64,000 bases of DNA from Cornus controversa (GCA_026545225.1 CM048852.1:55993146-56057145), one strand, 5' to 3'. Shown: positions 46,939-59,309, numbered from the stretch's first letter. The notes: generated by a model from the letters alone, not told the origin. A program made the numbers and translations.

Positions 46939-49281
46939 TCATTCTGATTTAGAAGAGCCACTGAGTTTGGGGTCAGATTGGTAGTACACAACATCCCCAG
47001 TGTCACTAACATAGTGGTCTTTTTTCAAGCTTCGTATCAGGTCTCCAATCAGGTGGAATGGTAGAGGACCTGATTTCTTGGGTTCCCGGTAGTAATTTCC
47101 AAGCACTGGCCTCGCTGCCTCTGTCTACAAGGTTTAGTGTTAAAAAGAGAAGAATTCATTAAACTGCATGTCTCATGAGTCATGACAGAATGTCTAAAAA
47201 TTGCTTCTGATCAAATTAAAGGGATACTCACTGCTTCAATCAAGTGGTAATGAGGGATTTGAGGAAAGAGATGGTGTATCACATGAGTTCCAATGTCATG
47301 GTGAATGTTATTAATCCATCCATAGTCGCGATCAAGAGTAGTCAATCCTCCCCTTAGATAACTCCATTCCTAAACAAGAATACTCAATCTGTCTTAGTAA
47401 AATTAGCATGCCACAACTCACAAGCTTCAATCATAACAACAAAAATCTTCATAGATTCCTCTACTTCTGCTAAATTCTAAAGATAAAATTGCAGATCAAT
47501 ACGGAACTTCAACCACCACATTTCAATAGATGTCTCTATCTTATCTCTTCCTAGTATGACAAGTTCTCATTAAATAGAAAAAGGAGAATTAATATAAATA
47601 GTAAAGTATGATTCAACAGTAGGAAAAAATGTGCATGATGCGAAATATTAATACCTTTCCACGATACCAAGGAAGTTTGTCTTCATGGCCATGGTGATGC
47701 AAGTAAGTAACAAAATCCAGCCACAATACAAAACCCTGATAAAGAAATGAAGTCAAATGAGAAAATTTTTCGATTTGGAAAAACAAACCAAACTAAATTC
47801 TACTTTATAGGCATGGAAATATATAAAGAATTAAGAATGAAGAAATGGAATTATTTACCCAATATGGAACACCATAGAGTTTAAGCATTTGAACAGGACC
47901 AATTACAAAACACAATCCCACAAGCAAAGCAGCCATTGCTGTCCAACATACAGTGGAAGTGATCACATCTTTCCTCTCAGCTGCGACGAACAAATCGCTG
48001 TTTGGGTCATAGTGAGAACCAGTTTTTCCAGGACTTCTATTCCACTGTAACACAAGAACTATCAGCAACTAGTCTCATAACTCCAAGAATAAATTTTATC
48101 AAAAACAGGCAACAAATTTACCAGGTAGAAGGGGTAAGCAAGCATTGGAAAAGGCACGGTAAACCGCATATTTCTCGTAATGTCATCTAAATTCTGGTAA
48201 ACACTCTCAGACAACTACAATAAAAAAATAAAAATAAATTATGAGCATGAATAAATGATGAAAAATGAAGAATCAGCAAAATGACCCTGAAACAAAGCAG
48301 ATAAGCTATGAACAGAGGAAACAACTAACCGGATGCCACGATTCATCATTCTCAACATGACCATGATTCTGATGATGAGTCCTATGGCTAATTCTCCTGT
48401 GAAATTAATCAAAGTTCAGTGTAACTGAACAAAAAAGCTTCTCAAGCTTGAGAACACGAATGTAGAAACACATTACATTAGCTAGGGAAAAATGAATTAG
48501 CAACATACCATCCATGGTATGGCACAAGAATTGAAGAATGTAGGAGATGCCCAACCACACTGTTTAGCTTGGGATTGTTTGAGAAGCTTCCGTGCCCACT
48601 GCAAATCAAACATAAGTTACACTAACAAGTAAATCATTACCTAATTAAGCACAAAAAATTTATATACATACAGACATTTATACATACATGTTTTATGTGT
48701 CTATATAAATGTAACTATAAACAGATTAGATCTAGCTTGGAAGATTGTGATTACCAGTCATGACCAAGAACAAAGAGAGCCCAGAACATGGTACCCTGGG
48801 CAGCCCAATAAAGAGGCCAAACAAGCCAATTGTTGAGATAAGCTGCAGCCGCTGCTAAACCAAAGACAACCGCAACATCCCTCACAACATAGCTCATAGA
48901 CTTCCATGGGTTCTTGACCCAACAATGCTTCGGAATAGCAGCCCGAATTTCGGCCAATTTGAATGGCGGTGGCATTCCGGGGTCGAATTCGGCCTCATCT
49001 TCAACCCCATTGATATCATTGGTTCTCTCTCCGCTCTCATCGCCATCTACAGATGCAACCTTCAATGGAGCACTCACTTTTAGCACCCACTTTCTCTCTC
49101 TAGAACACCCATTTGGAATACAGACTGAAGGGAACTTTAGATCTGTTTGTTTCTTGTTTGAATGTAAAAATCTGATCTTTGATGGGATAGTGGTGGTGTT
49201 AGAGATAAGTCCAGTTCTGGGTCGTGGAAAATTTTGAGGGAGGGGTCTAATACCACATTCTGATAAGACCCAACTCGCCAT
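46939..49281 (-). CDS. FAD7: Plastidial omega-3 fatty acid desaturase FAD7/FAD8
   Basis: Eight exons: 48755-49281, 48509-48598, 48330-48396, 48122-48214, 47859-48044, 47655-47735, 47232-47369 and 46939-47124. All are GT-AG with matching phases, total 1368 nt and 455 aa. The sizes 90, 67, 93, 186, 81 and 138 are the conserved inner exons of this family. The start [10 protein letters not shown] is the family's usual N-terminus, followed by a Ser/Arg-rich plastid transit peptide of about 70 residues. The three histidine boxes that bind the di-iron centre are HDCGH (174-178, split by intron 1), HRTHH (210-214) and HVIHH (377-381). Hydrophobic segments lie near 132-175 and 286-312. The enzyme converts linoleate (18:2) and 16:2 acyl groups on chloroplast glycerolipids to 18:3 and 16:3, using ferredoxin. 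FAD7 and the cold-responsive FAD8 cannot be told apart here. Intact. Confidence 0.96.
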
Positions 49282-49584
49282 TGGAGACACAGACGATGTA
49301 TAATAAGGGTTTCTGTTCTGGTTCTCCCTTTATAACGCTAAAGAGATGAAAAGAGAGCAAAATAACAATAGAAGCAAAATAAGAGAGAGGCCCAGAATAT
49401 CTTCGGAATAATAACTGAAATAAAAATAAAATAGTGAAATATTCAAGGAGAAAAATAAGAGAACACGAGGTGTTCACTCCTCTACGAACAAGAACCTCAC
49501 GTTTTAGCCTCTCTCTCTTGCAGTCTGTGGATACTCTCTGTTTCTCTATCCTCTGTTTAGAACAAGTCAGGTTCTCTCTCCCCT

Positions 49585-49615
49585 TGGACTATATAAGTTT
49601 GTATATATATACACT
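49585..49615 (-). promoter_or_regulatory. Candidate TATA region of the FAD gene
   Basis: On the minus strand, gtatatatatac and then cttatatagtcc lie about 310-330 bp upstream of the start codon, followed by a CT/GA-rich leader. Position and composition fit a TATA box, but the transcription start was not seen. Confidence 0.35.
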
Positions 49616-50107
49616 TTAGAAGTGCATAGCAGAGGCTTCCGAGTCGCGAGGGTTTTACTTTGCTAACCTTTTTGTGCCGCGTGAGTTAGTTAAAGGTGAA
49701 GTGATTTTTAATTTTTTTTATTGGACGGCGGTTTGTTTGGTTCGTGAGAAAATTCCTCAACACAGTTGATTTGACCTTTCCATGGAAATTAATTGGTGGG
49801 TTATGAATAAGCCTTAATTTTAATTGGTGGGAGTGATTCAACGCTGATCAATGTGTATGATTCACATGCTTTTCAAGGTCGGTATCGTCATACCGATGTG
49901 AGAATAATCAGTCACGTGCCGCACGTGAGTTTAATTTTGTGTTTGTGGAAGGAGGAAAAGCAGCCCATGTTGGTTTTTTATCCACGCATAGATGACCTTA
50001 CCATGGAAAAGCAGCCCATGTAATAAATGGACATGAATAAAACAAGTAAAAAGCACCCATTGATATTTTTAGTTTTATTTATTTATTGGATTCTTTCAAG
50101 GAACAGC
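49616..50107. other. Intergenic upstream of the FAD gene
   Basis: Probable promoter-distal sequence. A CACGTG core occurs in gcacgtgag at 49922-49927. Nothing else is supported. Confidence 0.4.
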
Positions 50108-50318
50108 ATCCATTATGGTGCTCTATACCGCGTAGTCCGTAGAGAGCACCAAACGTTGTTAGGGGGCTCACTGTAGAGCGAGTCCCATCAAAAAAAATTT
50201 CGCAGGCTCACTGTAGCTAGAAGCTGCTTGATTATTTTTTAATTTTCGGCTGCTAAGTCAGACGGCTCTCTGCTTTTTTTTTTTCTTTTTTCTTTTTTTT
50301 TTTCAAAAAACAATTCAA

Positions 50319-50322
<4 letters not shown>

Positions 50323-50357
<35 letters not shown>
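50323..50357. repeat. (TA)n microsatellite
   Basis: An uninterrupted TA run inside the Harbinger element. Confidence 0.9.
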
Positions 50358-50361
<4 letters not shown>

Positions 50362-50589
50362 AAATTATTGTTCTTTGTTTAATTTTTTTTCAATTTAATT
50401 TTTTAGAACTCTTTAAAGTTTAATTTTTTTTCATTTGATTTTTTTTAAGTTCGGCTCTTTGGCCTATTTTTATTTTATTTTTAAAATAACAAGCAAACAA
50501 TTGAAAAATATATATTTTATTCATCACCAATATAAAAATTAATTAGCTTTAACCATCTTTATTACCAAATTTATTTCACAAATGTTTCA

Positions 50590-51860
50590 TGAGATCTCTC
50601 CTGATATCCATATTATCGTTCTTATTACGAATCCTATTAAGGTAAGAGGATAAGTGTGCTGCCAAAATTAATAGGTTTCGATTGTAATGTGGAACGAAGA
50701 CGTCCTCATTCAAGAGGTGCCCATTACGAAATTTCAGTGTCACGCTTGTCTTCTATGATCATATTATTTAATATGATGCGCGTTCTCATTATCTTGTTTA
50801 AATCTTTTTTTTTTCAATAACGCACTGGTTCTCGCGTTATAGCCCACCTGATCTGCAACACGCCAAACGCTCGTTTAACATCCTAGAGGCTTTTTGTTAT
50901 TGAACAAACAATTTTTTTTCCTAATAGTTGGGTGTATGATGGTCTGCATCAAAGTAGGTCACTTAGGATATATACTATCAGCTAAGTAATACACCAATGT
51001 ACGTTGATGCCCATTTACCTCATAATTAACCGGAGGCATTGTACCATTGATGATACCCTTAAATACTCTTAAATACTGAGAAATGATCCAGGACATTCAA
51101 GTCATTGTGTAAAACAACCTTACCAAAAAAAGAATGTCAGATCTACAAATCTTTTGTTGCAACCGCTTCCAATATGAGGGTAGGCTTATGGCTTATTCCC
51201 TTGTGCGTGTCATGCCACGCTGTGGGATAGTTCTTTCATTCCCAATGCATACAATTTATAGAGCCAAGCATACCTGGAATCCTCTCTCCTCCCCTTCTTG
51301 AAAAAGACGTGCAATGTCATCTTCGTTCGGTGAGTGTTGGTACTGCTCCGCATACAATACAATTACAGCATCACAAAATCTCTTCAAGCTTTGGATCGCA
51401 GTGCGCTCACCAACCTTTATGTATTCGCCACAAAGATCTGTTGAAATTTCATAAGCGAGAATACGTATCGCAACTTGTCATATTCTGTATAGGGGTGCAA
51501 ACGACCAATAACATCTAGTTTTTGTCTGAAGAAGTCGTCATAATTTGTAACATCGTTTAAAATGCGAAGAAAGAATTCTCAGCACATTCGAAACTGTCTA
51601 TGAAAGATCTCTAGTGAAAAAATAGGATTTTAGACGAAGTAATCTTTCCATATTTGTTGGGCTGCCTGCTCTCACTCACACTTAATATATCGTCTCTTAG
51701 GAGGTTGAAAGAATGTTTGTACCATCTCAGGCGTGAATAAGCTCAAAATCGCTTTCATCCGTTTCTTATGGCCTTGAACAGCTGTCTCACGATCAGAATC
51801 TGAAGAAATATCTGAACTACTAGACTCAGACACCTGAATAGATCGTGATGATGAAGTCAT
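50590..51860 (-). pseudogene. PIF/Harbinger transposase (ALP1/HARBI1-like), broken
   Basis: The minus strand starts MTSSSRSIQVSES at 51860, a Ser-rich acidic N-terminus, then PKRRYIKCE, as in plant Harbinger transposases. After a stop the reading continues with NPIFSLEIFHRQFRM (family: NPIYP..FRRRFRM), then scattered matches in shifting frames. Near the end is VKRAFGVLQIRWAITREP (about 50873-50820), the conserved block around the third catalytic acidic residue. Many stops and frameshifts prevent function. Confidence 0.75.
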
Positions 51861-52307
51861 TATATAAATGCTATAATGAAGATGCTAATTTAAAGAAGAT
51901 CAAATATGTGGTTTATATAATCATTAGGAATATAATCGTTGGAATATATGTAATATCTTTTTAATTTATTTATTTAGTTGTGCGAAAAATATGTAATGTC
52001 TTTTTAATTTATGAATTTATTTGTGCGAAAAATATGTAATGTCTTTTTATTTATCAATAAATATGTGAGAAGTAAACAATTGAAAAATAATATTTTATTC
52101 ATAACAAACAATTAAAAGAAATAAGTTTTAAATTTTTATGAATTATTTTTTATATAAAAAAATATTAAAATAATAATGTAGAGATCTTCCATACCGGTAA
52201 ACTTAAATCTCTACAATTACAGAGAGCCACGTCAGCATAAAAAGTTGACATGGCTCTCTCCATTTTAAATGCAGAGAGTCATTGTAAAGAGCAGCATAAT
52301 GAATGAC

Positions 52308-53997
52308 CTAACATCACCCACTTATGAAACTTCAATCATCAACGTTAAATAATATATTTATATTTGAATTAATTTCTCTCTGATTTCAAATTCAATGCAT
52401 CAATATGGTATTTCCATATTTATATTTGAATTAATTTTTCTCTAATTTCAAATTTAATGCATCAATTTGATAGTTTCAAACGTAATATTAGTGATTTTAT
52501 TATTTTATAAATGAAAAATAAAAAATAGTTTCAAATTTTGTTTAACGGACAATTTTTTCAAACTGCTTTATGAAAATTAAGTTAAGAAAAGACCTAATTT
52601 CATATATTAGAGACTTTTTGTAACACTTTAAAAACTTGGTTTTTAAATTTTTGAAATTGGTTTCAATAATTGAACGAAACATGTGATTACTATTTATTTA
52701 TTATTATTGTTTTTTGTTGTCTTCATTTTTGTGTTTGGAATGGATTACTATGATTTTTTTTGTCTGGTTCTTCCAAGTAAATTCAATTTTGCTTCAACCC
52801 AAGCTATAATAAAATTCTCATTTACCCTTGATTAATGTTATTACTCGTATGACAAAAGGAATGTTTGCATAGTTCTTATACAGGATGGGATGGGACAGAA
52901 ATCGTCTCCAATTAGGCTGCGCCCATTTCCTCTCCAATTGCCTCAAAACGCTGTAGTTTTGGTGGATAGTAAAAAGAAGCTGTAACTTAAGTATGGTAAA
53001 TACAGATGATGTATTTAAACATTTATACAGTATAACCTTGAAAGCAATTACCGAAAATACCCCAGAGATTAAATATTGCAAATGTGCATTAAATGTGCCC
53101 ACCTACCACCTACCCGGATGGGACTATTGAAATGACCGAATTGTTCAAAAATCTCCCCCTAAGATTTACTAAAAGATGCAAAACTCATAATCTGAAAGAC
53201 TAACCATTGTCATCTCCTTAAAATTTTGTAAAAAAGGTATTAGAAGCCGTTTCTCTCTCTTTAGATTCTCTCTCTGTGAATGCATTCCAACCTGAACTTC
53301 AAATTAATTTGGTTAGTTCACTTTCTTTCTCTTTACTTTCTCTCTTTATGAATGCATTTATGGATTTTCATTTATTGATATGCATTTATTTAGTTTGTTT
53401 CCATTATGGTGTACTATTGAATGTATTTGACATGTTCATTTATGTTAAAATTTGTTTTTGAACAAAACAGACGGAATTTCCTTTTATTTGTATTCTCCAC
53501 TGACGTTACAGATACATTAAATTTTGAAATTTTGTATTGTATAAATTTAGTCTTATTCATGTATTATTTACTCATTAATTGACACTTAAAACTGTTTGAA
53601 AAAAAATTGAAATTAATTATTATGTTAGAACTAAGTCAGTTATTGACACCAGGTGTGAGAAAATTAGAAAATTTATGTTACTTAAATGGGATGTTTTAAC
53701 TAACTCGGTTATTTACATTCAATAATATAATTCGGGATTTTCCTTTACTCAGTCATTGACACTGAAAATGTGAAATTGGGAATTTTAGTGAGATAAAATG
53801 GAATGTTACCTTTACTTCAGCGAGTAATCTTACTGTACATTATTGTTTTATTCAGTTAGTCATTCAATAATAATCAAACCTAAGTTATCTATTATAAACC
53901 CTGTACATTGCATATAAATTGATTAATATTTACAAATGAACTCGACCATTGTGATTTTATTGGTTAATGACTCAGGCTTGTTACTTAATTGTATGAG
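52308..53997. other. Intergenic upstream of the FAR1-related locus
   Basis: AT-rich. Minus-strand frames around 52818-53102 have no recognisable content. The last several hundred bases are probably promoter and leader of the FAR1-related gene. Confidence 0.4.
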
Positions 53998-56894
53998 ATG
54001 GAAGCCAATATAATTAATGTCGAAGACATACCATCGGCAGTTGTCGAGAGCCAACAAATTGAATTTAAACCAAGGACAAATATGTGTTTTGAATCTGAGG
54101 CAGATGCGTATGATTTTTACAATGCATACGGGGGTAGAGTCGGATTCAGTATCCGAAGGGAGTATGGAAACAAAAGAAAAATTGACAGTAAAATTACATC
54201 TAGATTGTTTGTCTGTGCCAAAGAGGGTAAGAGGGGGAAGGACAAAAGGGACAAATTTACAAAGACTCCCAGGGCAGAAACACGAACTGGCTGCGGTGCG
54301 CACATGGTCATTCATTACAAGAGCAATTCTGAGAAGTATATTGTTTCTGATTTTGTAGAGGCTCACAACCATCCCTTGATAACTGAACAATGCACCAACA
54401 TGATGTGGTCACAGCGAAAAATTACGGCTAGCCAGGCCATTGATGTGGAGTTCGCTACCGATTCAGGAGTCGCTGTTCTCAATGCTTTTGAGCTAATGGG
54501 AATGCAAGCTGGTAGGAGACCATCAGTAGGGTATACTAAGCTTGATGTGCAAAATTATATAAGGAACAGAAGACAAAGCGAGCTTGAATTTGGAGATAAG
54601 GCTTGGCTGTTGAATTATTTTCAGACCAAGTGTTGTAAAGATCCGTCATTCTTGTATGCAGTACAATTGGATAACGAAGCAATGATCACGAATATATTCT
54701 AGGCAGACCCGAGAATGATAATTGACTATGGGCATTTTGGAGACATTGTAACATTCGACACAACGTACAAACTAACTCATGGCAACCGGCCTTTTGCTTT
54801 GTTCGTTGGTCTGAACCATCATCGGGAGACTGCACTATTTGGAGCAGCTCTGATGTACGATGAGACAGCAAAATCTTTTGCATGGTTGTTTGACAGCTTC
54901 TTGAAAGCAATGGGATGTCCAGCCCCTAAGACAATCCTTACTGACCAGGACGCTGCAATGGCAAAGGCGCTAAAGCATGTCATGCCCAATACTGCTCATC
55001 ATCTTTGTACGTGGCACTTAATGCAAAATGCACAAAAGCATCTTGGCCATGTGTGTAAAAAGGAAGGAGACATTAAAAGTGTTATATCCACATTAATGTT
55101 CTGCATTGAGCAGGAAGAATTTTTGGACAAATGGAAAGAAATGGAACAAAAGTTTAATGTTGTTGGTAACAAATGGCTGTCCAACTTGTTTGATTTGAGA
55201 CATAGATGGGCCAGGTCATACGTTAAACAATCTTGGATGGCGGGGATGCGTACAACGCAGTTGAGTGAAAACATAAATGCTAGTTTGAAGGCTTACGTAA
55301 CCAAACAACTCACACTTCCAGAATTCTTCAAGCACTTTGATAGGCTGTTGTACGACAAGCGTTACAAGGAGACTCAAGCTGAGTATGCTTTGCTCAACAA
55401 ATTACCTATAATTTTAACACCTTGTGACATGTTAGTTCAAGCAGGAGATATGTACACAAATAGGGTATTTCAGATGTTCCAAGAGGAATTCTTAGTAGCT
55501 TGTGTCAGCACGAATATAAAAAGTAAAGAAATGGACAATAATGGTCTGCTTGTTTATGTAGTAGTCCGAAATGGGAAAAATAATGAGCGTCGTGTAACAA
55601 AGTCAGAGGACAACCAATTAAGTTGTTCTTGTGGAAAGTTTGAAATGATGGGTATTCTGTGCTACCATTGTTTAAAAGTCATGAAAGATGAATTGTTAGT
55701 CACTGAATTACCTTCTCGGTATTTATTAAGAAGATGGAGTAGAAATGCTAGAGACGAGACCATCGACCAAATTATTGGCAGTGATGTTATAAAGGATCCC
55801 AAACTTGAAGTAAGCCGACGGTACAGAATCCTTTGTAGGCTTCTGACCGAATTATCTTCCATTGCATCGGAGAACGACGGAGCATTCAATGATTTATTAC
55901 TAAATGCGATGATGTGGAAAAAGAATGGTTAAGAATGTAGAATTCGAAGTTTCACCGATAAAGCAACAACTAATCGACCATCTCCTGCTGTAAATGTCCT
56001 CGACAATGTACAAAACAGGACTGGAGTAAATGCTAGGGGAATAAGGACTAAAGACAGATGTAAAGGTCCCTTTCGTAGGATAAAATCTATTGTTGAAAAG
56101 AGGACAAATGCTGCTAAACGACAACGTCAGGTATTGATCTATAATATAGAGTTATCATTACAAACATGCATATAACAAGTTTAATGTATTTGTTGTTGTC
56201 TTTAGAAATCGAGCAGGCTCGGGCCATCCGAATTGGTAGGTGGCACTGGTAGCAAAGCAACCCCCTCCTACATATTGAGAAATGTAAATTCTGTGATAAC
56301 TCTATGAAATTCACCACATTATTTGGATGATCTAAGAGTAATTCATTAACTTTCTGTCTTTAGATTATAGATATATCATAATGATTACTTGATGATGTAA
56401 GAAGGTGAAATTTCATCTGATTATCTTTCTTTGTGGATTGATGGCGAGGGTGATGCGGCATCCCCCACTTTGCAAATCCGGACTGGGATTCACCGTTCAG
56501 TCCCTTATTTAGTGAACACATTACTCTGTTGAGGAACAACGTAAGTGATACCATTGCATTTTAGAATGATGGAACATTTTTTATGCCTATTAGTACATTG
56601 GTGTATAATTATCACTTTAATCAATTGCAGTCTAATATTGGCGAATCAAGCATATTTTCGGCCACACTCTTCAATACTCTTTCCCATGAATGTTCATGCA
56701 CGCCTGATTTGGCAAGTGAATAATTTACATTTTATTTTCATCATACCCTATTAAATGTATGACTAATCTTAGTGATAAATTGGATCTTATTAGCTGATAA
56801 CACATTATTTTTCCTATGTTCGTAATGAAAGACACTTGATCTCAACGTCGAGAAGAATACTGCCACGCCTGTGTCCGAAATGCCATTGTCCCAG
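53998..56894 (+). pseudogene. FAR1-RELATED SEQUENCE (FRS)-like gene with in-frame stops
   Basis: From the ATG at 53998 a single long frame runs to a donor at 56130 (711 codons), interrupted by TAG at 54700-54702 and TAA at 55930-55932. Order: FAR1 DNA-binding domain (FESEADAYDFYNAYGGRVGF to EAHNHPL); MULE-type DDE transposase core (TFDTTYKL, TILTDQDAAMA, HHLCTWHL); SWIM zinc finger (CSCGKFEMMGILCYHCLKVM). A basic tail (FRRIKSIVEKRTNAAKRQRQ) follows the TAA. The TAG replaces the Trp of the usual NIFWAD, a single G-to-A change. Likely downstream exons are 56206-56283, a piece ending 56540 (DWDSPFSPLFSEHITLLRNN), 56631-56711 and 56832-56894; the third needs a frameshift. FRS proteins are nuclear factors derived from MULE transposases; FHY3/FAR1 act in phytochrome A signalling. 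This copy looks recently inactivated, or it is a MULE transposase remnant. Confidence 0.8.
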
Positions 56895-57307
56895 GTTAAT
56901 TGTCCATTTCAGCGACGATTGTTCAAAAATTAAGTCATCCTTTAACAAATTGAACTGTGTCATGATGTAAAAACAGAGTGCTCTAGTCTAATATCTGATT
57001 ATATAGTCCTATTGTGAAAGATGGACATTTTTACTCATAATATAAGTTTTAATTCGGAGCAGTGAATTGAGTTTTAATATTAAGTATGGTGAAGTGTACG
57101 ATTAGACCCATAATATAAAAACTTGTTTCATCATGGTAAACTGAAGAGGCAGATTACGTACATTATATTATACAACCTTACATAAAATAAGCAAAGTCAC
57201 CTAAGCAAAGTTTTAATGCAAAACAATCATTAATACCCCACTTCGCTTTGTTATACGAGCCATTCTTCTGATAATTTACCAGTGACCACCCACAAATGGA
57301 TATCACA
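56895..57307. other. Short intergenic gap between converging genes
   Basis: The FRS locus (plus) and the F-box-like gene (minus) converge here. Their 3' UTRs should share this stretch. Nothing else was seen. Confidence 0.4.
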
Positions 57308-58146
57308 TTAGCATAGCTCACACTCAATAGTGTCCTCGTTAACAGGAATAGTATATAAATTCTCAATGTGGCCTCCTACAGGGCAACATTCAGGTATTTC
57401 TGCATAAAGTTGCCAGTGATAGCCCCCCTGCCCAAGGTTTATGATTTGGATCATTTTCTTCCAAATATTTTTTATAAACTGATTCTTTGAACGATTGTTC
57501 TTAATATTGATAATATCTCGAATTTCGTTCTCCTTTGAAGCATCATCCCCATATAGCTTACCAAGTGCGAGTGCAAATTCACAACTAATATCATTCACCT
57601 CATATCCTCGTTGGAGGATTCCCAGTCCATAGGCGTAGTTGCCAGCAGCAAAAATAAGCTCCTATAATTGAGCATTAAACAATTTTTTCAATTTCAGATA
57701 AAGTTCTCTAAATACATACATACTCGGATATAGCTCAACGTACCACTCCATAAATAAACATTGCGTCGACATTTTGACAATCAATACATCTATTGAAGAT
57801 GTACCATTGGTTGTCGCTTGTTTTCCAAGTTCCTCCATAGCGCAACTCATACAAGTCTTGATAATTTATTTCCTTCATTGTCTCAGCTTCTGAACCTAGT
57901 AAATACATTGACCTACTACTGTTGTAAAATATTATAAATATTAGAATGATGTTTGAACAGAATATAAAAAATAAACAAACTCATAAAGTACAACAGACGC
58001 TATTCATAGCCAAATCAACGTTAATAAAGTAACAAAATTGAGCATGAATATACAAACCATTGTTTCATTCTCATTAGGTCTTCCAAGCTATTTGCTGCTA
58101 CTCGACGGACAATTTTACTAACCAGATGCTGGGGGAGACCCTCCAT
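57308..58146 (-). CDS. F-box-like protein, At1g67623 type, copy 1
   Basis: Three exons, 58058-58146, 57744-57918 and 57308-57661, join in frame (phases 2 and 0) to give 205 aa. The second intron (57662-57743) is short, 82 bp, with GTACGT donor and TATAG acceptor. Splicing it removes an apparent stop and yields a continuous protein. The N-terminus MEGLPQHLVSKIVRRVAANS (to about residue 32) is a short F-box-like motif. The middle, NVDAMFIYGVELIFAAG.YAYGLGIL, resembles the Sel1-like repeat of At1g67623/At2g35280-type putative F-box proteins. The C-terminus has CCPVGGH and a final CELC. In the family, F-box proteins recruit substrates to SCF ubiquitin ligases, but this group's role is unknown. 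The fit is by family pattern, not by search. Confidence 0.7.
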
Positions 58147-58221
58147 GTTGAAGAAGAATGATATAGTAATCGTAGGATAATATGAACTCTTTTGCTGCTG
58201 TAACTCTTTTATATTTAGTTG

Positions 58222-59130
58222 GTTAAACAGAAACCTAAATTAAGCATTAAATTCTCTCAACAACCTGCATCACATCTTATAAATAGTAAATATCCCAAGT
58301 GTTTATCAGTACGTATCAAACCCTTATAAAGAAAACATCCTATTCAGATTACCTCATCAACTGATTTGACCAATAGTTGGTTTAATATCAAGTACAAGCC
58401 CTTATATCTTTTTACAGAGTTTGGGTTTAAACGAAAATCTAAATTAAGCATTAAATTCTCTCAACAACCTGCATCACATCTTATAATAGTAAATATCTCA
58501 AGCTTTTATCAATACGTATCAAACCCTTATAAAGAAAATATCCATCCTATTCAAATTACCACATCAACTGATTTGACCAATAGTTGGTTTAATATCAAGT
58601 ACAAGCTCTTATATTTTTCTACAGAGTTAGGGTTTAAACGAAAATCTATATTAAGCATTAAATTCTCTCAATAACCTGCATCACATCTTATAATAGTAAA
58701 TATCCCAAGCTTTTATCAGTACGTATCAAACCCTTATAAAGAAAACATCCTATTCAGATTACCACATCAACTGATTTGACCAATAGTTGGTTTAATATCA
58801 AGGACAAGCCCTTATATCTTTTTACAGAGTTAGGGTTTAAACGAAAATCTAAATTAAGCATTAAATTCTCTCAATAACCTGCATCACATCTTATAATAGT
58901 AAATATCCCAAGATTTTATCAGTACGTATCAAACCCTTATAAAGAAAACATCATATTCAGATTACCTCATCAACTGATTTGACCAATAGTTGGTTTAATA
59001 TCAAGTACAAGCCCTTATATCTTTCTACAGAGTTAGGGTTTAAACGAAAATCTAAATTAAGCATTAAATTCTCTCAAATCTTATAATAGTAAATATCCCA
59101 AGTGTTTATCAGTACGTATCAAACCCTCAG
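58222..59130. repeat. 204-bp tandem repeat array, about 4.5 copies
   Basis: The unit contains aacctgcatcacatcttata, tcagtacgtatcaaaccctt, caactgatttgaccaatagt and taaacgaaaatctaaattaa. The anchor aacctgcat recurs at about 58262, 58466, 58673 and 58876, spacing 203-207 bp; a last copy near 59078 lacks part of the anchor. Since 204 is divisible by three, repeats carry an apparent open frame (58366-58674), which is not evidence of coding. It begins just upstream of the F-box-like gene, so it may include its promoter. Confidence 0.9.
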
Positions 59131-59309
59131 CATCTCCCGAGTCTGTAAAATCAGACATGTCAGAATCTGATTTTAGGATTGGATCTGTCGATATGGATGC
59201 AATATGTTCACTACGATCTGTTGGTGTTTTTGAGTTGCCTTTGCAATTTGATCAGTTTTCCTCCATCTCACATGTAATTGATGACGTGATCTGGGAATTG
59301 CTATACTAA
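59131..59309 (+). other. Exon-like open segment of unknown origin
   Basis: After a CTCAG acceptor-like site, an open frame of about 58 codons reads SVKSDMSESDFRIGSVDMD, then SVGVFELPLQFDQFSS and ends VIDDVIWELLY at a TAA (59307-59309). It is acidic with bulky hydrophobics, like an activation or interaction tail. It could be a distal 3' exon of the FRS locus or a relic of another gene. I cannot assign it. Confidence 0.25.

Larger units (their letters stand above)
50108..52307 (-). mobile_element. Decayed PIF/Harbinger DNA transposon
   Basis: The ends match as inverted repeats: left CATCCATTATGGTGCTCTATAC against right (reverse strand) CATTCATTATGCTGCTCTTTAC, with four mismatches. Between them on the minus strand is a degenerate transposase (50590-51860). 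The element also holds a (TA)n run (50323-50357) and T-rich tracts. The 3-bp duplication was not resolved. Confidence 0.65.

Noticed and set aside
48914..49237. Plus-strand frame of 107 codons opposite FAD exon 1
   Set aside because: Shadow of the desaturase transit-peptide exon.
58366..58674. 102-codon plus-strand open frame
   Set aside because: It spans the 204-bp tandem array; the period is divisible by three, so openness repeats automatically. No protein motif.
58222..59130. CRISPR-like spaced repeats
   Set aside because: Units are 204-bp head-to-tail copies without unique spacers, in a plant nuclear context.
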